Shown piece after piece: positions 35,621 to 45,817 of a stretch of 64,000 nt of DNA (the first letter of the stretch is position 1; every line of letters begins with the position of its first letter). Below the pieces are notes generated by a model. The model saw nothing but the letters and a program-made list of their open reading frames with translations, made no database searches and was not told the origin of the DNA. Origin of the DNA: Scleromitrula shiraiana (Eukaryota; Ascomycota; Leotiomycetes; Helotiales; Sclerotiniaceae); NCBI GenBank assembly GCA_028455995.1, contig JABELC010000008.1:1177501-1241500 (forward strand), written 5' to 3'. Both the position numbers and the translations under genes were made by a program.

Positions 35621-35691
35621 GGTTCTAATAGGAATCGAACCAATATCTCCGGAATCAAAATCCGACGTGCTAACCATTACACCATAGAACC
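35621..35691 (-). tRNA. tRNA-Gln(TTG)
   Basis: On the minus strand the 71-nt sequence folds as a cloverleaf. The acceptor stem is GGTTCTA / TAGAACC (7 bp), the D arm contains GTGTAATGGTTAGCAC, and the anticodon loop TTTTGAT gives anticodon TTG. The T loop is TTCGATT. There is no intron. The T stem ATTGG/CCTAT has one T-T mismatch, which may mean reduced function or tolerance. CCA is not encoded, as expected for a nuclear gene. Confidence 0.93.
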
Positions 35692-35829
35692 GTTGATTGT
35701 TTGTTGTTGTGTACCCCTGTAAACAAAGACAGAATATATATCAACAATGAGAAGACTTCCTATCAGAAAAAAAAAGAAACTGTAGTTTCATTGCTGTTAT
35801 ACAAATAGTCGTATAGATTATCTACGACT

Positions 35830-36551
35830 TTACAGCCTCTTAGAAGCCTTCTTCTTCGCACTTGCTGATTCCGAATTCCCAAATGGGAAATTACTCGTCC
35901 TCTTATCCGCTCCCGTCTTTCTGCTAATTCTTCCACTTGCTGTCCCAAATAGAATACACCAACCACCAATAGCAAATAATGAAGTAGAACCAATTGATCC
36001 GAGCGCAAATGCGTATTGTCCCATCGTGGTAAATCGTGCATAGCAGTAAAATGCCATTGCGCCATGATACAGAGTGCTTATTGTGAGAGTTGGTACGGCA
36101 TAGGGAGCTTTGGGATCGTTTGCTTCACTTGTGACTCCTGCGTTTGCGGCTTGTTGGTGTTAGAAAGGTTGAATGTGGATCGGGCAGGAAGACATACTAT
36201 CTGAGATGGAGGAGGTTAGAGGCACGGAACCTGTAAGAAGGACGATCATTATGCCAAGCGTTAGGAGGGTTATGCCTAATGAGCGAGAAAAGTATTCTTC
36301 CAAAGCTAGGTTTTATTAGTACAATAGGTATGTACATGATAGGTAGCAAGGGAGGATATAAATATGCTTACATGAAGGCTCTCGAACTTCAGGTGAAAGT
36401 ATCGTGATGATGATAGTGGGTGATATTATGAGGGGAACTGCTTGGAGTGCAAGCCATCCTGCCGTTCCGTATGTATAAGAGTAGAACACCTGTATATGTT
36501 AATTATCCAATGTTTTGTTACTTCAACAAGAGTCAATTTACTTACATCCAT
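35830..36551 (-). CDS. four-transmembrane conserved fungal membrane protein
   Basis: Four exons: 36551-36546 (only ATG GAT), 36489-36372, 36305-36198 and 36149-35830, giving 183 aa. All joins keep phase. The last acceptor could also be 12 nt further (GCAG), removing four residues. Membrane segments are visible at GWLALQAVPLIISPTIIIT, ITLLTLGIMIVLLTGSVPL, ISTLYHGAMAFYCYARF and IGSTSLFAIGGWCILFG. The C-terminus is basic (SAKKKASKRL), ending in a dilysine-like tail that might favour ER retention. I do not recognise a named family, but the pattern resembles uncharacterised small Pezizomycotina membrane proteins. It is divergent from NAR1 with 574 bp between starts. Confidence 0.75.
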
Positions 36552-37125
36552 ATTGTGAGATGGGCCTTATGTATTTGTATGTAGTGTTGATTTTAAATTG
36601 CTTTATCTAAATTTGGTGTTGTATATTAACGCGTATTATTATTTCAGAATTTGAGTCCTTTAAAAACTAAAATAGTTTGTTTACTTGCTCTGAATAAATA
36701 CTCGCCCTGTCTTACCATGTACCAGACCTGGCAAGCATCAATGATTGAAGCTGAGCAGAGCTTTCTACGTCATTCTAGACTTGTGGCCATAGATCCGAGG
36801 CATGAATGCGTTGAGTATCACTCTATCCATTGTAGTGCGGGGCGGGAGGACCCTTGCACACGCCACTATGGAAAAAGATCTCCGTGCTCCGATTTTCGCA
36901 ATCCAATTATCTTGATTGTAAATCCAATTCTATAATTTTCATCTTTTCTTATGAATTTATCCATCCACCTTTCTCATTTTGACTTCTTCGGATTCTAACT
37001 TTTATATTTGTTATACAATATAAACCCAGAGTACATTTAATTCTGGTGGCGAAATTTTCTCCAATAACGATACGAAGTTCTCACAGTAAATCGCGGCGCA
37101 TCGTGCGTTCGCATAATTAGAAAGT
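36552..37125. promoter_or_regulatory. divergent promoter region, four-TM gene / NAR1
   Basis: The 574-bp spacer between opposite start codons must contain both promoters. A short open stretch at 36651-36935 (+) has no support as a gene. Confidence 0.45.
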
Positions 37126-38902
37126 ATGAGTGCTATCCTCTCGGCGGACGATTTGAATGATTTCATCTCTCCGGGTGTCGCATGTATTAAACCAGTAGAG
37201 ACATTACCTGCTGCTAAGAAGTCAAATTCTGAAAATGTATGAGCCGCCCTGTCTCTCAAGCCTAACCCACTTCTAATGATCTCTGTGCTAGGAACTCGAA
37301 ATCTCTTTCAATACCGACGCCCCTCTACCATCTGACCTACCACCTGCACAAATATCATTGACCGACTGTCTCGCATGCTCAGGATGTGTAACATCCGCTG
37401 AAGCTGTCCTCGTCTCTTTACAATCTCACGCGGAAGTACTTAAAGAACTAGACTCTGCACCTGGTCTTCGATTGCGGGGCAATATCGCGAATACGGGTGT
37501 AGGTATTGAAGGACTTGAACAAGGAGGAAAGATATATGTTGCAAGTGTTAGTCCGCAGTCGAGGGCCAGTATTGCAGCTACATTTGGCGTCACAGAACGC
37601 GAAGCCGGTTATATGATCGAGCACCTGCTTAGTGGGCCAAATGGTATCAAAAACCGGGCAATCTATAGGAATGCTTTTCAATGGGTGGTGGATACGAACA
37701 TTGCTAGGGAGGCATGTTTAGTGCTAGGAGCTGAGGAAGTCATGGCATCAATGAATGGTACGGAAACGCCCAAGAAACCAATTCTGACATCTTCATGTCC
37801 AGGATGGGTCTGTTATGCGGAAAAGACACACCCACACGTTTTACCACATTTATCAAAAATGAAATCACCACAGGCACTGATGGGAACAATCATAAAAACA
37901 ACACTTAGTCGAAAGCTTGGTATTTCGCCTGATAGAATATGGCATGTAGCGGTTATGCCATGTTTTGACAAGAAACTAGAAGCTAGTCGAGAAGAACTGA
38001 CCGATGCAGTCTGGGAAGGAACGGGAACTCGTGGTGTTAGAGATGTCGATTCTGTCATTACAAGTAAAGAATTACTTATGCTCGCAGATTCCAGGCGTAT
38101 CGACTTTTCAAAATTACCACGAACCCCACTTCCTTCAGCTGCACGAGTACCCTTTCCAGATAAAATCCTCGATTCCTTTCTCTTCCCGCCCAATCGACGA
38201 AATAATGGGAATGGTAGTCCCGAGGCTGGTTCATCTGGAGGAAATCTTCATTATATACTTCAACACTTTGCTTCGCAGAACAAAGGAGCATCTATCCAAA
38301 CAACCAAAGGGCGAAATGCAGATGTTATGGAGTATAGCGTTATTTCAGAAGATGGAGAGATCTTATTGAAGGCGGCTCGGTACTATGGATTTAGGAATAT
38401 TCAAAATCTAGTCCGACGATTAAAGCCTGCAAGACCTTCTCGAATGCCTGGAGGTAAACCTATTGGGAGTGCCAGGCGACCGAATGGAAAGGCTACGGGA
38501 CCCGACTATACATATGTCGAAGTCATGGCGTGTCCTGGAGGCTGTACTAATGGAGGTGGCCAGATAAAGGTTGATGACCCAATAATTAGTGGACGTTTAG
38601 AGGGCGAGATAAAGCCTGGCCCACAGGAGCAGAAAATGTGGTTGGCTCAGGTTGATGAGGCATACTTCTCAGGGGAAGAAAATGTGGACGATCCGGTAAT
38701 TGATGAGCGCAAAGATTTAGTCGAAGGCATTTCTCCTTCTTATATAAAAGATACCCTGTCGCACTGGGCGACAACAACTGGTTTGGATCTGGAGAGATTG
38801 GTATATACAACGTATCGAGAAGTCGTCAGTGATGTTGGTAAGGATTCTGGAGATGCCGAAAGGGTCATAGAGATAGCCGGTAAAATTGGCGGAGGTTGGT
38901 AG
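37126..38902 (+). CDS. nar1: cytosolic iron-sulfur assembly factor Nar1
   Basis: Nar1 is the iron-only-hydrogenase-like protein of the CIA machinery; it passes Fe-S clusters from the Cfd1-Nbp35 scaffold to the targeting complex. Two exons: 37126-37236 and 37292-38902, giving 573 aa. N-terminal cluster ligands are C20 and C63, C66, C69 (DCLACSGC). C-terminal H-cluster-type ligands are in SSCPGWVC (near 207-212), MPCFDKKLE and the pair in MACPGGCTNGGGQ. The first exon reads MSAILSADDLNDFISPGVAC. The C-terminus GKIGGGW ends in the aromatic residue typical of CIA-targeted proteins. Its stop codon is only 22 bp from the stop of the convergent SUZ gene. Confidence 0.97.
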
Positions 38903-38924
38903 TTGATAAATCTAGAGCAGAAAA

Positions 38925-39848
38925 TCAACTTGTTTTACCACCCCTATTTGCAAACTCAAACCCTCTACCAGTCGCATCAGGTCCCCTTGGTGCTCGTATA
39001 ACCTGTTCCTCTTCTCGTGCCATAGGGGTAGATCTTCCAGAACTCTGTCGTGATCCCTCTCCGCTTCTCGTAGCTTTCTGTATCGTGACTGACCCAGGTT
39101 TGGGTGTATAACTTGGATCGAACAATTCCCTTGCTCCACTTCTACTATCTGGTCTTCTATCAACATTTCCTCTACCTCTCCCCCGTCCTTTGCCTCTTTC
39201 ATCTCCTAAGGGCGGTGTTCCATTTCTGGGACTATTCGAACCACTTCCCCCTCTACCACCACTACTTCCGGCTGGACTTGGTGCTCCCAATATTCTTGCT
39301 CTGGCTTCATCATATCGTTTCTTCTTTTCTTCTAATTCCCGTTGTGCCTTTTCGCGTTGTTCTTCGGCGGTTGGTCCGGCGGTAACTATTTCCTCTTCCT
39401 CCTCTACTTCCACTGTTATAGTTTTGCCGGTATGGGGGTCGATTTTACTCGTTGTTCTTGGAGCAGGTTTGCGAGAGAGGAGTGTGAGAGGGGCTTTAAA
39501 GGGTGTTGCTAAGGGAACGGGAGTAGAAAGATTGGGTGGGAGGAAGGGGAATCCTGAGAGGTTGTCGGGTGTTTCACTATTATTATAAAGTCCATTAGTT
39601 ATTGAAAAGATAGAACTATGAATATATGATATAGAAGAACTGAGAAAGAGAGGAAGAAAACTAAGTGAAACTAACGCAGATTCCCAAATCTTCTTATTAG
39701 CCTCCGCATGTTTTGCCAATCGCTCAGCTTTCGAGATCTTAGAATCGTCATCAGTCGCTTTAATTGGTGCCGGAGTTGAATTTAACGCATCAGCTTGAGT
39801 TTCCCAATCGTCATCCCATGCGCTGGGGACCGCAGACTTCTTGCCCAT
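38925..39848 (-). CDS. SUZ-domain protein, putative RNA-binding
   Basis: Two exons: 39848-39676 and 39576-38925, giving 274 aa. The N-terminus (MGKKSAVPSAWDDDWETQAD) is acidic. The SUZ-type motif reads EEKKKRYDEARARILGAP near residues 140-165. It is followed by Gly/Arg/Ser-rich linkers (RGKGRGRGRGN) and a C-terminal SUZ-C-like motif, RAPRGPDATGRGFEF. SUZ domains bind RNA and occur with R3H or other RNA-binding modules; here no partner domain is seen. The 99-nt intron is a multiple of three with no stop, so unspliced mRNA would still be open and add 33 mostly hydrophobic residues. The spliced form is preferred because donor GTTAGT and acceptor AATAG join WESA to ETPDNLSG. Confidence 0.85.
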   Translation of the reverse strand: MGKKSAVPSAWDDDWETQADALNSTPAPIKATDDDSKISKAERLAKHAEANKKIWESALVSLSFLPLFLSSSISYIHSSIFSITNGLYNNSETPDNLSGFPFLPPNLSTPVPLATPFKAPLTLLSRKPAPRTTSKIDPHTGKTITVEVEEEEEIVTAGPTAEEQREKAQRELEEKKKRYDEARARILGAPSPAGSSGGRGGSGSNSPRNGTPPLGDERGKGRGRGRGNVDRRPDSRSGARELFDPSYTPKPGSVTIQKATRSGEGSRQSSGRSTPMAREEEQVIRAPRGPDATGRGFEFANRGGKTS

Positions 39849-40182
39849 CTTATCTTATAGAGAGCAATTCGTGGGGATTTTCGGGCGGTTGCTGCTATAT
39901 TTGGAGTCTCAATTGCGGTGAGGAAGGGATGGTACACGATAGAGGGGTGGATTTTTTAAAGCCCGATTTTCTTTAGGGGGACGGAGCTTAGGGCCCCACT
40001 AAACTTAACTCAATGTGGGGTATCAACTTGGCTGGAGCTTTTGGCTTGTACCAAAATCCATCCATCTTCTCTTGGCTTTAAGTATTCACCAATTTGCAGC
40101 TTCCTTTCTTCGATTATCAACTGATTAATTTACTTCACTGTTTCTCCAAATTCTACAAGAGGCTCGTCGCCATCCAATAAAG
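39849..40182. promoter_or_regulatory. divergent promoter region, SUZ gene / 97-aa gene
   Basis: The 334-bp spacer between opposite start codons must hold both promoters. Runs such as GGGGGACGG and GGGCCCC near 39975-39995 make the middle unusually G+C-rich for this window's spacers. Confidence 0.45.
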
Positions 40183-40623
40183 ATGTCAGGTAAAAAATCC
40201 TATAGTGCAAATACCCCATCCATCTCATCAAAAACCAAACAACTCACAAATCCCCCCAAACCCAGAACAACAAGCAACACCCGAAGAACTCTCCCAAGAA
40301 GACATCAACATGGAAACCCCCGACTCACCACCCGACACCTTCTTCGCCAACACCGATCTGGCCAATACCCCCGCAGCCACCGTGTCCTCCAAGTCCACCG
40401 ATGCAGCGAAGATTAATCATGGCGTGCCGGGAAGTACGTGGAATACGAAGAAGTTTAAGGAGGAGCATGATCGAGTTTATGAGACTTTGCTTGATAAGAA
40501 TTGGGATGGTGGTAGGTTTTTCAGCGGTTGCTATTGTTGATGTTGAGTGCGATGTGCGATGATGAGCTGATGATGGTTATAGCGAAGAGATACGCGGATC
40601 CTTTGATGGTGGGCCATCACTGA
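40183..40623 (+). CDS. small conserved fungal protein, 97 aa
   Basis: Three exons: 40183-40189 (ATGTCAG), 40266-40511 and 40583-40623. The joins give MSEQQATPEELSQEDINM at the start and NWDGAKRYADPLMVGHH at the end. An alternative long frame through intron 1 lacks an ATG. The acidic, Pro/Ser-rich N-terminal half is probably disordered. The C-terminal half (STWNTKKFKEEHDRVYETLL) is helical and looks conserved; I have the impression of similar short fungal proteins ending near YGDPL or YADPL. The function is unknown. The 7-nt first exon with the start codon is easily missed in automated annotation. Confidence 0.72.
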
Positions 40624-42397
40624 ATAGGCTTTTGGGTTTACGAATGATGAATCTATGATGCGGTTGTGGTCATACACTTGTCGTAATGGGTAGATGACAA
40701 TTGCATATTGTTTTGGGAGTTAGGGATACCATAGGCGTTTGTTATGAACAGAGAGAATAGTATTGCGATATCAGCAGAGACCAATACAAATGGTACTTTT
40801 TACGATTAAGTGCGCATATCCTTGAGCTTTTCTATCTATACATTTGCCCCCCCGTATTATTGCATGTTTTGCTATTCATGTTTCATTTATATTGCTTGGC
40901 TCGTTGTGATGAATCAAATATCAAGGATATCACCCATCTGCCAAGAAAGACTGAACTATTTCTCTTTCTACACTGCCTCAAATTTCTCCAACAATATGCA
41001 AAAACAAAGTTCCTCTACCAGTTTATTACCGGCCAGAACCATCTTCCAGCAACTTTTTGTAAGCAAACCGATTTACAACATGTTGGGGCCATAAAGACAA
41101 ATGAAACACGGCATAAAAGTAATGAAGGAAGATACCACACATAGAGTTATTCGCCATCAGTCGTTCATATACATCGCCAATAGCTATTTGCATACACTGA
41201 AGGATGCAGTCGGAGAGACGGGCGAGAAAACAAAATGTTGGAAACACGCACGCATATAATGTGTAGACCAACACGGTGGATGAGTGAGAAAACAAAATGT
41301 TAGAAATCCATATGCAGGTGATGCTACTCAGCCCTGCGGCAGCCATGGCACATTTCACTTCACATCCATCCTTCGAGCAGGTTATTTGGAGTTGAAACAA
41401 ACAAAGTCGCAACTAGCAATGTTTTTAAACTATATTGGGATCTAAATCATTATCATTGGTGATTCAGACTATCTTATTATAAACTTGAAAGACGGCGTGA
41501 GATGCAAATTGGAATACTCAAGGGGGTTATCAAGTCTTAGTCACAGGACTTTTAATTCTAATGGCCCCATGAGATGGGCTTGGTGCTTCTTGAGACATAT
41601 GAGGGAAGATGTGCGATCAGATTTCTATCTTTCCAGTCCACCTTAAAACAATTGGAGTAGTAACTGAATCTCTCATAACCATATCAAAATTATAATTCAT
41701 CCCACACACCAAATCACCTCACCCACAAAATTTGAAAATGTCAGATAATCCAACATTTCTCAGAAAGTGGGATTATTTGGCTAATACTTCCTATATTTTT
41801 CAAATATTAGACATGTAACAAAAAACGGAACGGAATAATATAATCTTCACGGTTCCCTGCATATATATGTATGTCTAAAAATATTCCTACCAATGGAAAT
41901 ACTTGAATCCATTATGTGAGCAATGATTTATGTGAGTAATGATGTCTCTTGGAGATAAGTTCGACAACTCGAACTTTTGTTTGTAGGCAGTAGTATAGAT
42001 ATAGATACACATGAGTTATGAAAGGTATAGGAGATGGAGAGATGAATTCGGGAAGATTAGAGCAATAAATGAAGAAGAAATTTGATATGGACTTCGAAAG
42101 TTCAGATGCGGCAATGATGCGCTAGCGGCCGCATTATGTGCGGCATGCGGGGCGTTACACAAGTCTAGGACAATTAGAATGATATTGAATAATGAGGTCC
42201 ATAGTAGTTGAAATCATTACATCATACAAAAATGGCAACTACCCGATCGATTTTGAGATTGATTGAGTCGCCGTCTAGTGCGAAAGGTATTAATTACAAA
42301 TTCATTGAAAGCAATAATACATAAATTCAGACTTCTTCATCCCATTCAATTCATTCCCCCCATTGTATAAAACCGTTCCTGAACATACATATCAACC
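40624..42397. other. 1.8-kb intergenic region
   Basis: No supported gene. Overlapping open stretches at 40810-41144 (+) and 41026-41412 (-) lie opposite each other; neither has a motif and both are Cys/Phe-rich. A short G+C-rich island (GCGCTAGCGGCCGC, near 42119) stands out against A/T-rich surroundings. The last 100 bp are the SDR promoter/leader. Confidence 0.5.
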
Positions 42398-43210
42398 ATG
42401 TCGTCATCAACAATTGATCATATCGGTACAGCTCTCATAACCGGCGGTGCCGGTGGCATTGGAAAAGCGCTTGCCCGATTCCTCATTTCCCGCAACAAAA
42501 AAGTCATCATTGTCGGACGCACCGAATCCAAGCTTCAAGAAACCGCCAAAGAGATTGGCGCCACGGCTTACTATGTCCTTGATACTGGGGATATCCCATC
42601 AATTTCATCATTTGTTCAAAAAATCACAAAAGAACATCCCGATCTAAATTGCATCATCAATAATGCTGGTGTTCAGCGACCATTTGAATTCCCTGGTTCG
42701 GGCGGAAAGGATTATGATTTTGATTTGAATAAAGCCGATGAGGAGATCAATATCAATATTCGAGGACCAATGCATTTGGTTGTTAGTCTTCTCCCTCATC
42801 TCACCTCGTTTCCAGGAGGCAAACGTGGAGTTGTCATCAATGTTAGCTCCGTCCTGGGATTCGTTCCATTTTCCATCGTCAATCCTGTATACAATGGTAC
42901 GAAAGCTTGGCTTCACTTTTTTACCTTGGGTCTTCGTACACAGTTTGAGAAAGGCTCTTCGAACGATCGGTTAAAGGTGGTGGAGATTGTGCCGCCGCAG
43001 GTTGCGACGGATTTGCATAGAGATAGAACGGATCCGGATGATAATAAGCCGGGGAAGTCGAAGACGACTATGACTGTCGACGATTTTATGGCGGAAGTTA
43101 TCAAAGGGATGGAAGATGGGGATGATACCATTTCGGCTGGGTTGGGAAAGGAGATAGTAAAGGATTGGGAAGAGAGTATGGGATCTAGCTATAAGAAGAT
43201 GGTTGCTTAA
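42398..43210 (+). CDS. short-chain dehydrogenase/reductase (DltE-like)
   Basis: A single exon encodes 270 aa with a Rossmann-fold oxidoreductase. The cofactor motif is TGGAGGIGKALA near residues 15-26; Arg in VGRTESKL after beta-2 favours NADP(H). The structural motif NNAG and the catalytic Ser in INVSSVLGF are present, followed by Tyr-x3-Lys in YNGTK. The C-terminal part (PPQVATDLHRDRTDP) and general layout match the DltE-like classical SDRs common in fungi. The substrate is unknown. It stands alone, with no biosynthetic neighbours, so a secondary-metabolite role is not supported. Confidence 0.93.
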   Translation: MSSSTIDHIGTALITGGAGGIGKALARFLISRNKKVIIVGRTESKLQETAKEIGATAYYVLDTGDIPSISSFVQKITKEHPDLNCIINNAGVQRPFEFPGSGGKDYDFDLNKADEEININIRGPMHLVVSLLPHLTSFPGGKRGVVINVSSVLGFVPFSIVNPVYNGTKAWLHFFTLGLRTQFEKGSSNDRLKVVEIVPPQVATDLHRDRTDPDDNKPGKSKTTMTVDDFMAEVIKGMEDGDDTISAGLGKEIVKDWEESMGSSYKKMVA

Positions 43211-44042
43211 TGATCATTGGTATGGGAATATGACTCCGAAGCCAACATTTCACTTGGACAACAAGCTTTCGGAAATTGAGATCTCAGATAACTGAAAAGG
43301 GATTGGACACTCAATTCATCGTCTTTGGTATTTATGATCCGAATTCACCAACGCAATCCAGACCCGAAATTATCTGTACACAGAGAGGCTCAGCAGCAGC
43401 CAATTTAAAAATTCTATGAAATTCATCATTCAATACTTCGAAGTGACAGATTTACAAGAACTGATGGCATCTAAATGAGATGGAAAGTATCCAATATATC
43501 ACACAGAATCAGCAAGCACTATACACGGGTACATCAAGGACTACTTCAAGTACGCGTGTAGGTAGAACCAAAAAAGTATTATGGACATAATACCGTGATC
43601 AGAATATATCCAAGTATAGGAATGTCATGAAGGAAGAAGGAGAAGATATCACGTAGTATCCATTCATCTCACCTGGCAGTATCAGTATCAAAGTTGATAC
43701 CTCACCCCACGAAAGATATCCATCCATCCATCTATTTGACACCCATCAAATCAGCCAAACAATCCCATGACTAACCACAGGCTAAGTTAAAAATCAAACC
43801 AACAGGGGTAAGCCCGAACAGAAGAGAGAAGAAAAGGAAAGGAAAGAAAAGATACCATACCAAAAAATTATGACTCATAAAAAAAAACCCCCGTCCTCCT
43901 CGTCCCCCACCTCACACACCTAATAATCCACACTCCTTTATCAAAGTACAATACTAACACCACAATACTAATTAATATAAACCCAAATTACCAGACTAAT
44001 ACCATCAAACAGATCAAACATCATCTGTTAAATTCTCTATCT
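43211..44042. other. spacer between SDR and initiator tRNA
   Basis: The 0.8-kb spacer is A-rich on the plus strand in its second half (GAAAAGGAAAGGAAAG near 43831, A7 near 43878). No gene is visible. Confidence 0.5.
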
Positions 44043-44127
44043 AGCACGATAGATCAGCGGAAGATCGCCGGGCTCATATCTTGAATATGCCACCCGGAGG
44101 TCCCTGGATCGAAACCAGGTCGTGCTA
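44043..44127 (+). tRNA. initiator tRNA-Met(CAT) with 13-nt intron
   Basis: The acceptor stem AGCACGA / TCGTGCT pairs over all 7 bp and starts with A1-T72, an initiator mark. The anticodon stem CCGGG/CCCGG carries the three consecutive G-C pairs required for initiation. The loop reads CTCATA, an intron of 13 nt (44079-44091), then A. The T loop is ATCGAAA, with A54 and A60 in place of the TTC start of elongators, the classical eukaryotic initiator signature. The intron sits at the canonical 37/38 position. A T-rich run begins about 15-20 nt downstream, suited to Pol III termination. Confidence 0.93.
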
Positions 44128-44160
44128 TAACTTTCTTTTTGGATTTTTATTTTTTTTTTG
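44128..44160 (+). terminator. Pol III terminator T-run
   Basis: CTTTCTTTTT at about 44133-44142 and a T9 run near 44150 follow the tRNA directly, which fits RNA polymerase III termination. Confidence 0.75.
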
Positions 44161-44467
44161 TAGATATTTTTTTTTATTTTGAGGGGGTTTTTTTTCTGTC
44201 GGGTTTGACCGCCTTTGATAGTGGGGCAAGTGAAGTGGCAAGTGGCTGTACGTACCGACGGGATCGGAACGCTTCGGCTTGTTCTCTAATTAAAAGTCTC
44301 CCGATCGCTATGGTCTTGATTATTATGTGTGTGTATCGATATCATGTTATGAGTTTTCCCAATGTAAAGAGTATACGGTATACGGAAGAAGAGTCTATGA
44401 TTATTTGTATATCTATAAACCATCTTAGTCTCGGTTTGAGCTAAACATTGAGTATTGAGAATTAGAT

Positions 44468-44473
44468 CTATAT

Positions 44474-44505
<32 letters not shown>

Positions 44506-44518
44506 ATATAATATATAT
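44468..44518. repeat. (AT)n palindromic tract
   Basis: About 50 bp of alternating AT are broken by two ATTAT interruptions. It is self-complementary and could extrude as a hairpin. Confidence 0.9.
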
Positions 44519-44668
44519 TCTCTCTCTCATCTAGTTTAAATTTCTCAAAAGTTGAATACTCATTGGAGATAGGCTTTGTTGCATATCTCTATCTCTATCT
44601 CTTCAATATAGCATAGCATTTTAGTCTGAATATTAAACTCCAGAACCATTTCATTTCATTTCATATCT

Positions 44669-44706
44669 AGATGTAGATGTAGATGTAGATGTAGATGTAG
44701 ATGTAA
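44669..44706. repeat. (GATGTA)n microsatellite
   Basis: Six perfect hexamer units of GATGTA/TAGATG. Confidence 0.95.
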
Positions 44707-45817
44707 CATTGAATGATCTACCTAACTTGGGATGATAGATTAAAAGTGAATTTTCTAAATCATGTTAGTAGAATACTACAAGTAGATCATTCATGGGAAG
44801 TGCTTTAATCGGAAAGTAATAAGAAGTTGTATTTCAGTATCAAGATCGAGATTAGTAAAGATATGGAAATTCACCTTTAAATATCGTTCATTCACTTATT
44901 AAACTGTTTGATGATATAGATGATATATTATTATTATCTAACCAATCTTTAGAATCTCATATATTGAACTCCAACTTGGAATCTACAATTTAGAATCAAA
45001 TCATAATGTTAAAATTTACCACCTATCCTACCATCCATTTCTTGTTTTCTTGTTTTCTATCCTCTTCAACTTTCACCTTTAAAATAAACTATCAATCTGG
45101 GAGAGGGTGATTTCAATTTCATATCCATATCCATAATACTCCACTCAATCTTCATCTATCCCCAATGGTGAAGCTGATTTCTTACTCAATTGTCTGTCCA
45201 TAAAGGATTCAAGCTTCTTACACTGACATCTTGCATTGAGTTTCTTTCTTCTAACAGCAAACAGCATACTAGTCATGTACGTATATCCTCAAATTCCTCT
45301 TAGATTGCTCAGTCTTTGAATACTAATTTAAGTCATCATATTGAGAGACTCACAGCTTCTTTTCTACAGCTGTGTTTATTCTCAGTTCAGATATTCAGAT
45401 TCTCAACTTCAATGTCATGCATTGTATTCAGTATTGAGTACATTAGTCTCTTATTGAATTGAACTATAAAGACCAATTCCCCTACAAGAATCGATACTGG
45501 GTATCCGTTAATTCACCAGCCTTTCTGTCTATGAATCTGTGTGTTGTAGTCAATCTACAACTTTTCCAGACTCATTGTACTTATCCGAAAACTATCATTT
45601 CTCCTCAAAGTTCCTTTGGTTAGTTTCCTCCACCTCTATATGCTAAGTTCCAATAAGTAACCATCAACAACAGGACTGTTTATATAACCATCAATTGCAA
45701 GCAATACCTCACTAACAAACATAATCTCTATACATATCTCCACAACCACCAAACCTCACCCATACATATTATCCCTCATCAAACACCTTCCCAAGGACGA
45801 TTGAACAACCAAACCAA

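Larger units (their letters stand above)
44128..45817. other. 1.7-kb repeat-rich upstream region of the CCHC gene
   Basis: It starts with T-runs (Pol III terminator) and then has AT and GATGTA tandem arrays (separate entries), CTATCT units near 44586-44604 and CATTT units near 44649-44664. From about 45,000 onward the plus strand is C/T-rich, as expected of a long leader. No credible gene is seen; a 101-codon open stretch at 44139 begins in the T-run and is rejected. Confidence 0.5.

Noticed and set aside
41026..41412. 128-codon minus-strand frame opposite two plus-strand frames
   Set aside because: No recognisable motif, and mutual overlap of three open frames in A/T-balanced DNA is not evidence of coding.
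44139..44444. 101-codon frame right after the initiator tRNA
   Set aside because: It begins inside the Pol III T-run, giving a Phe-rich artefact.
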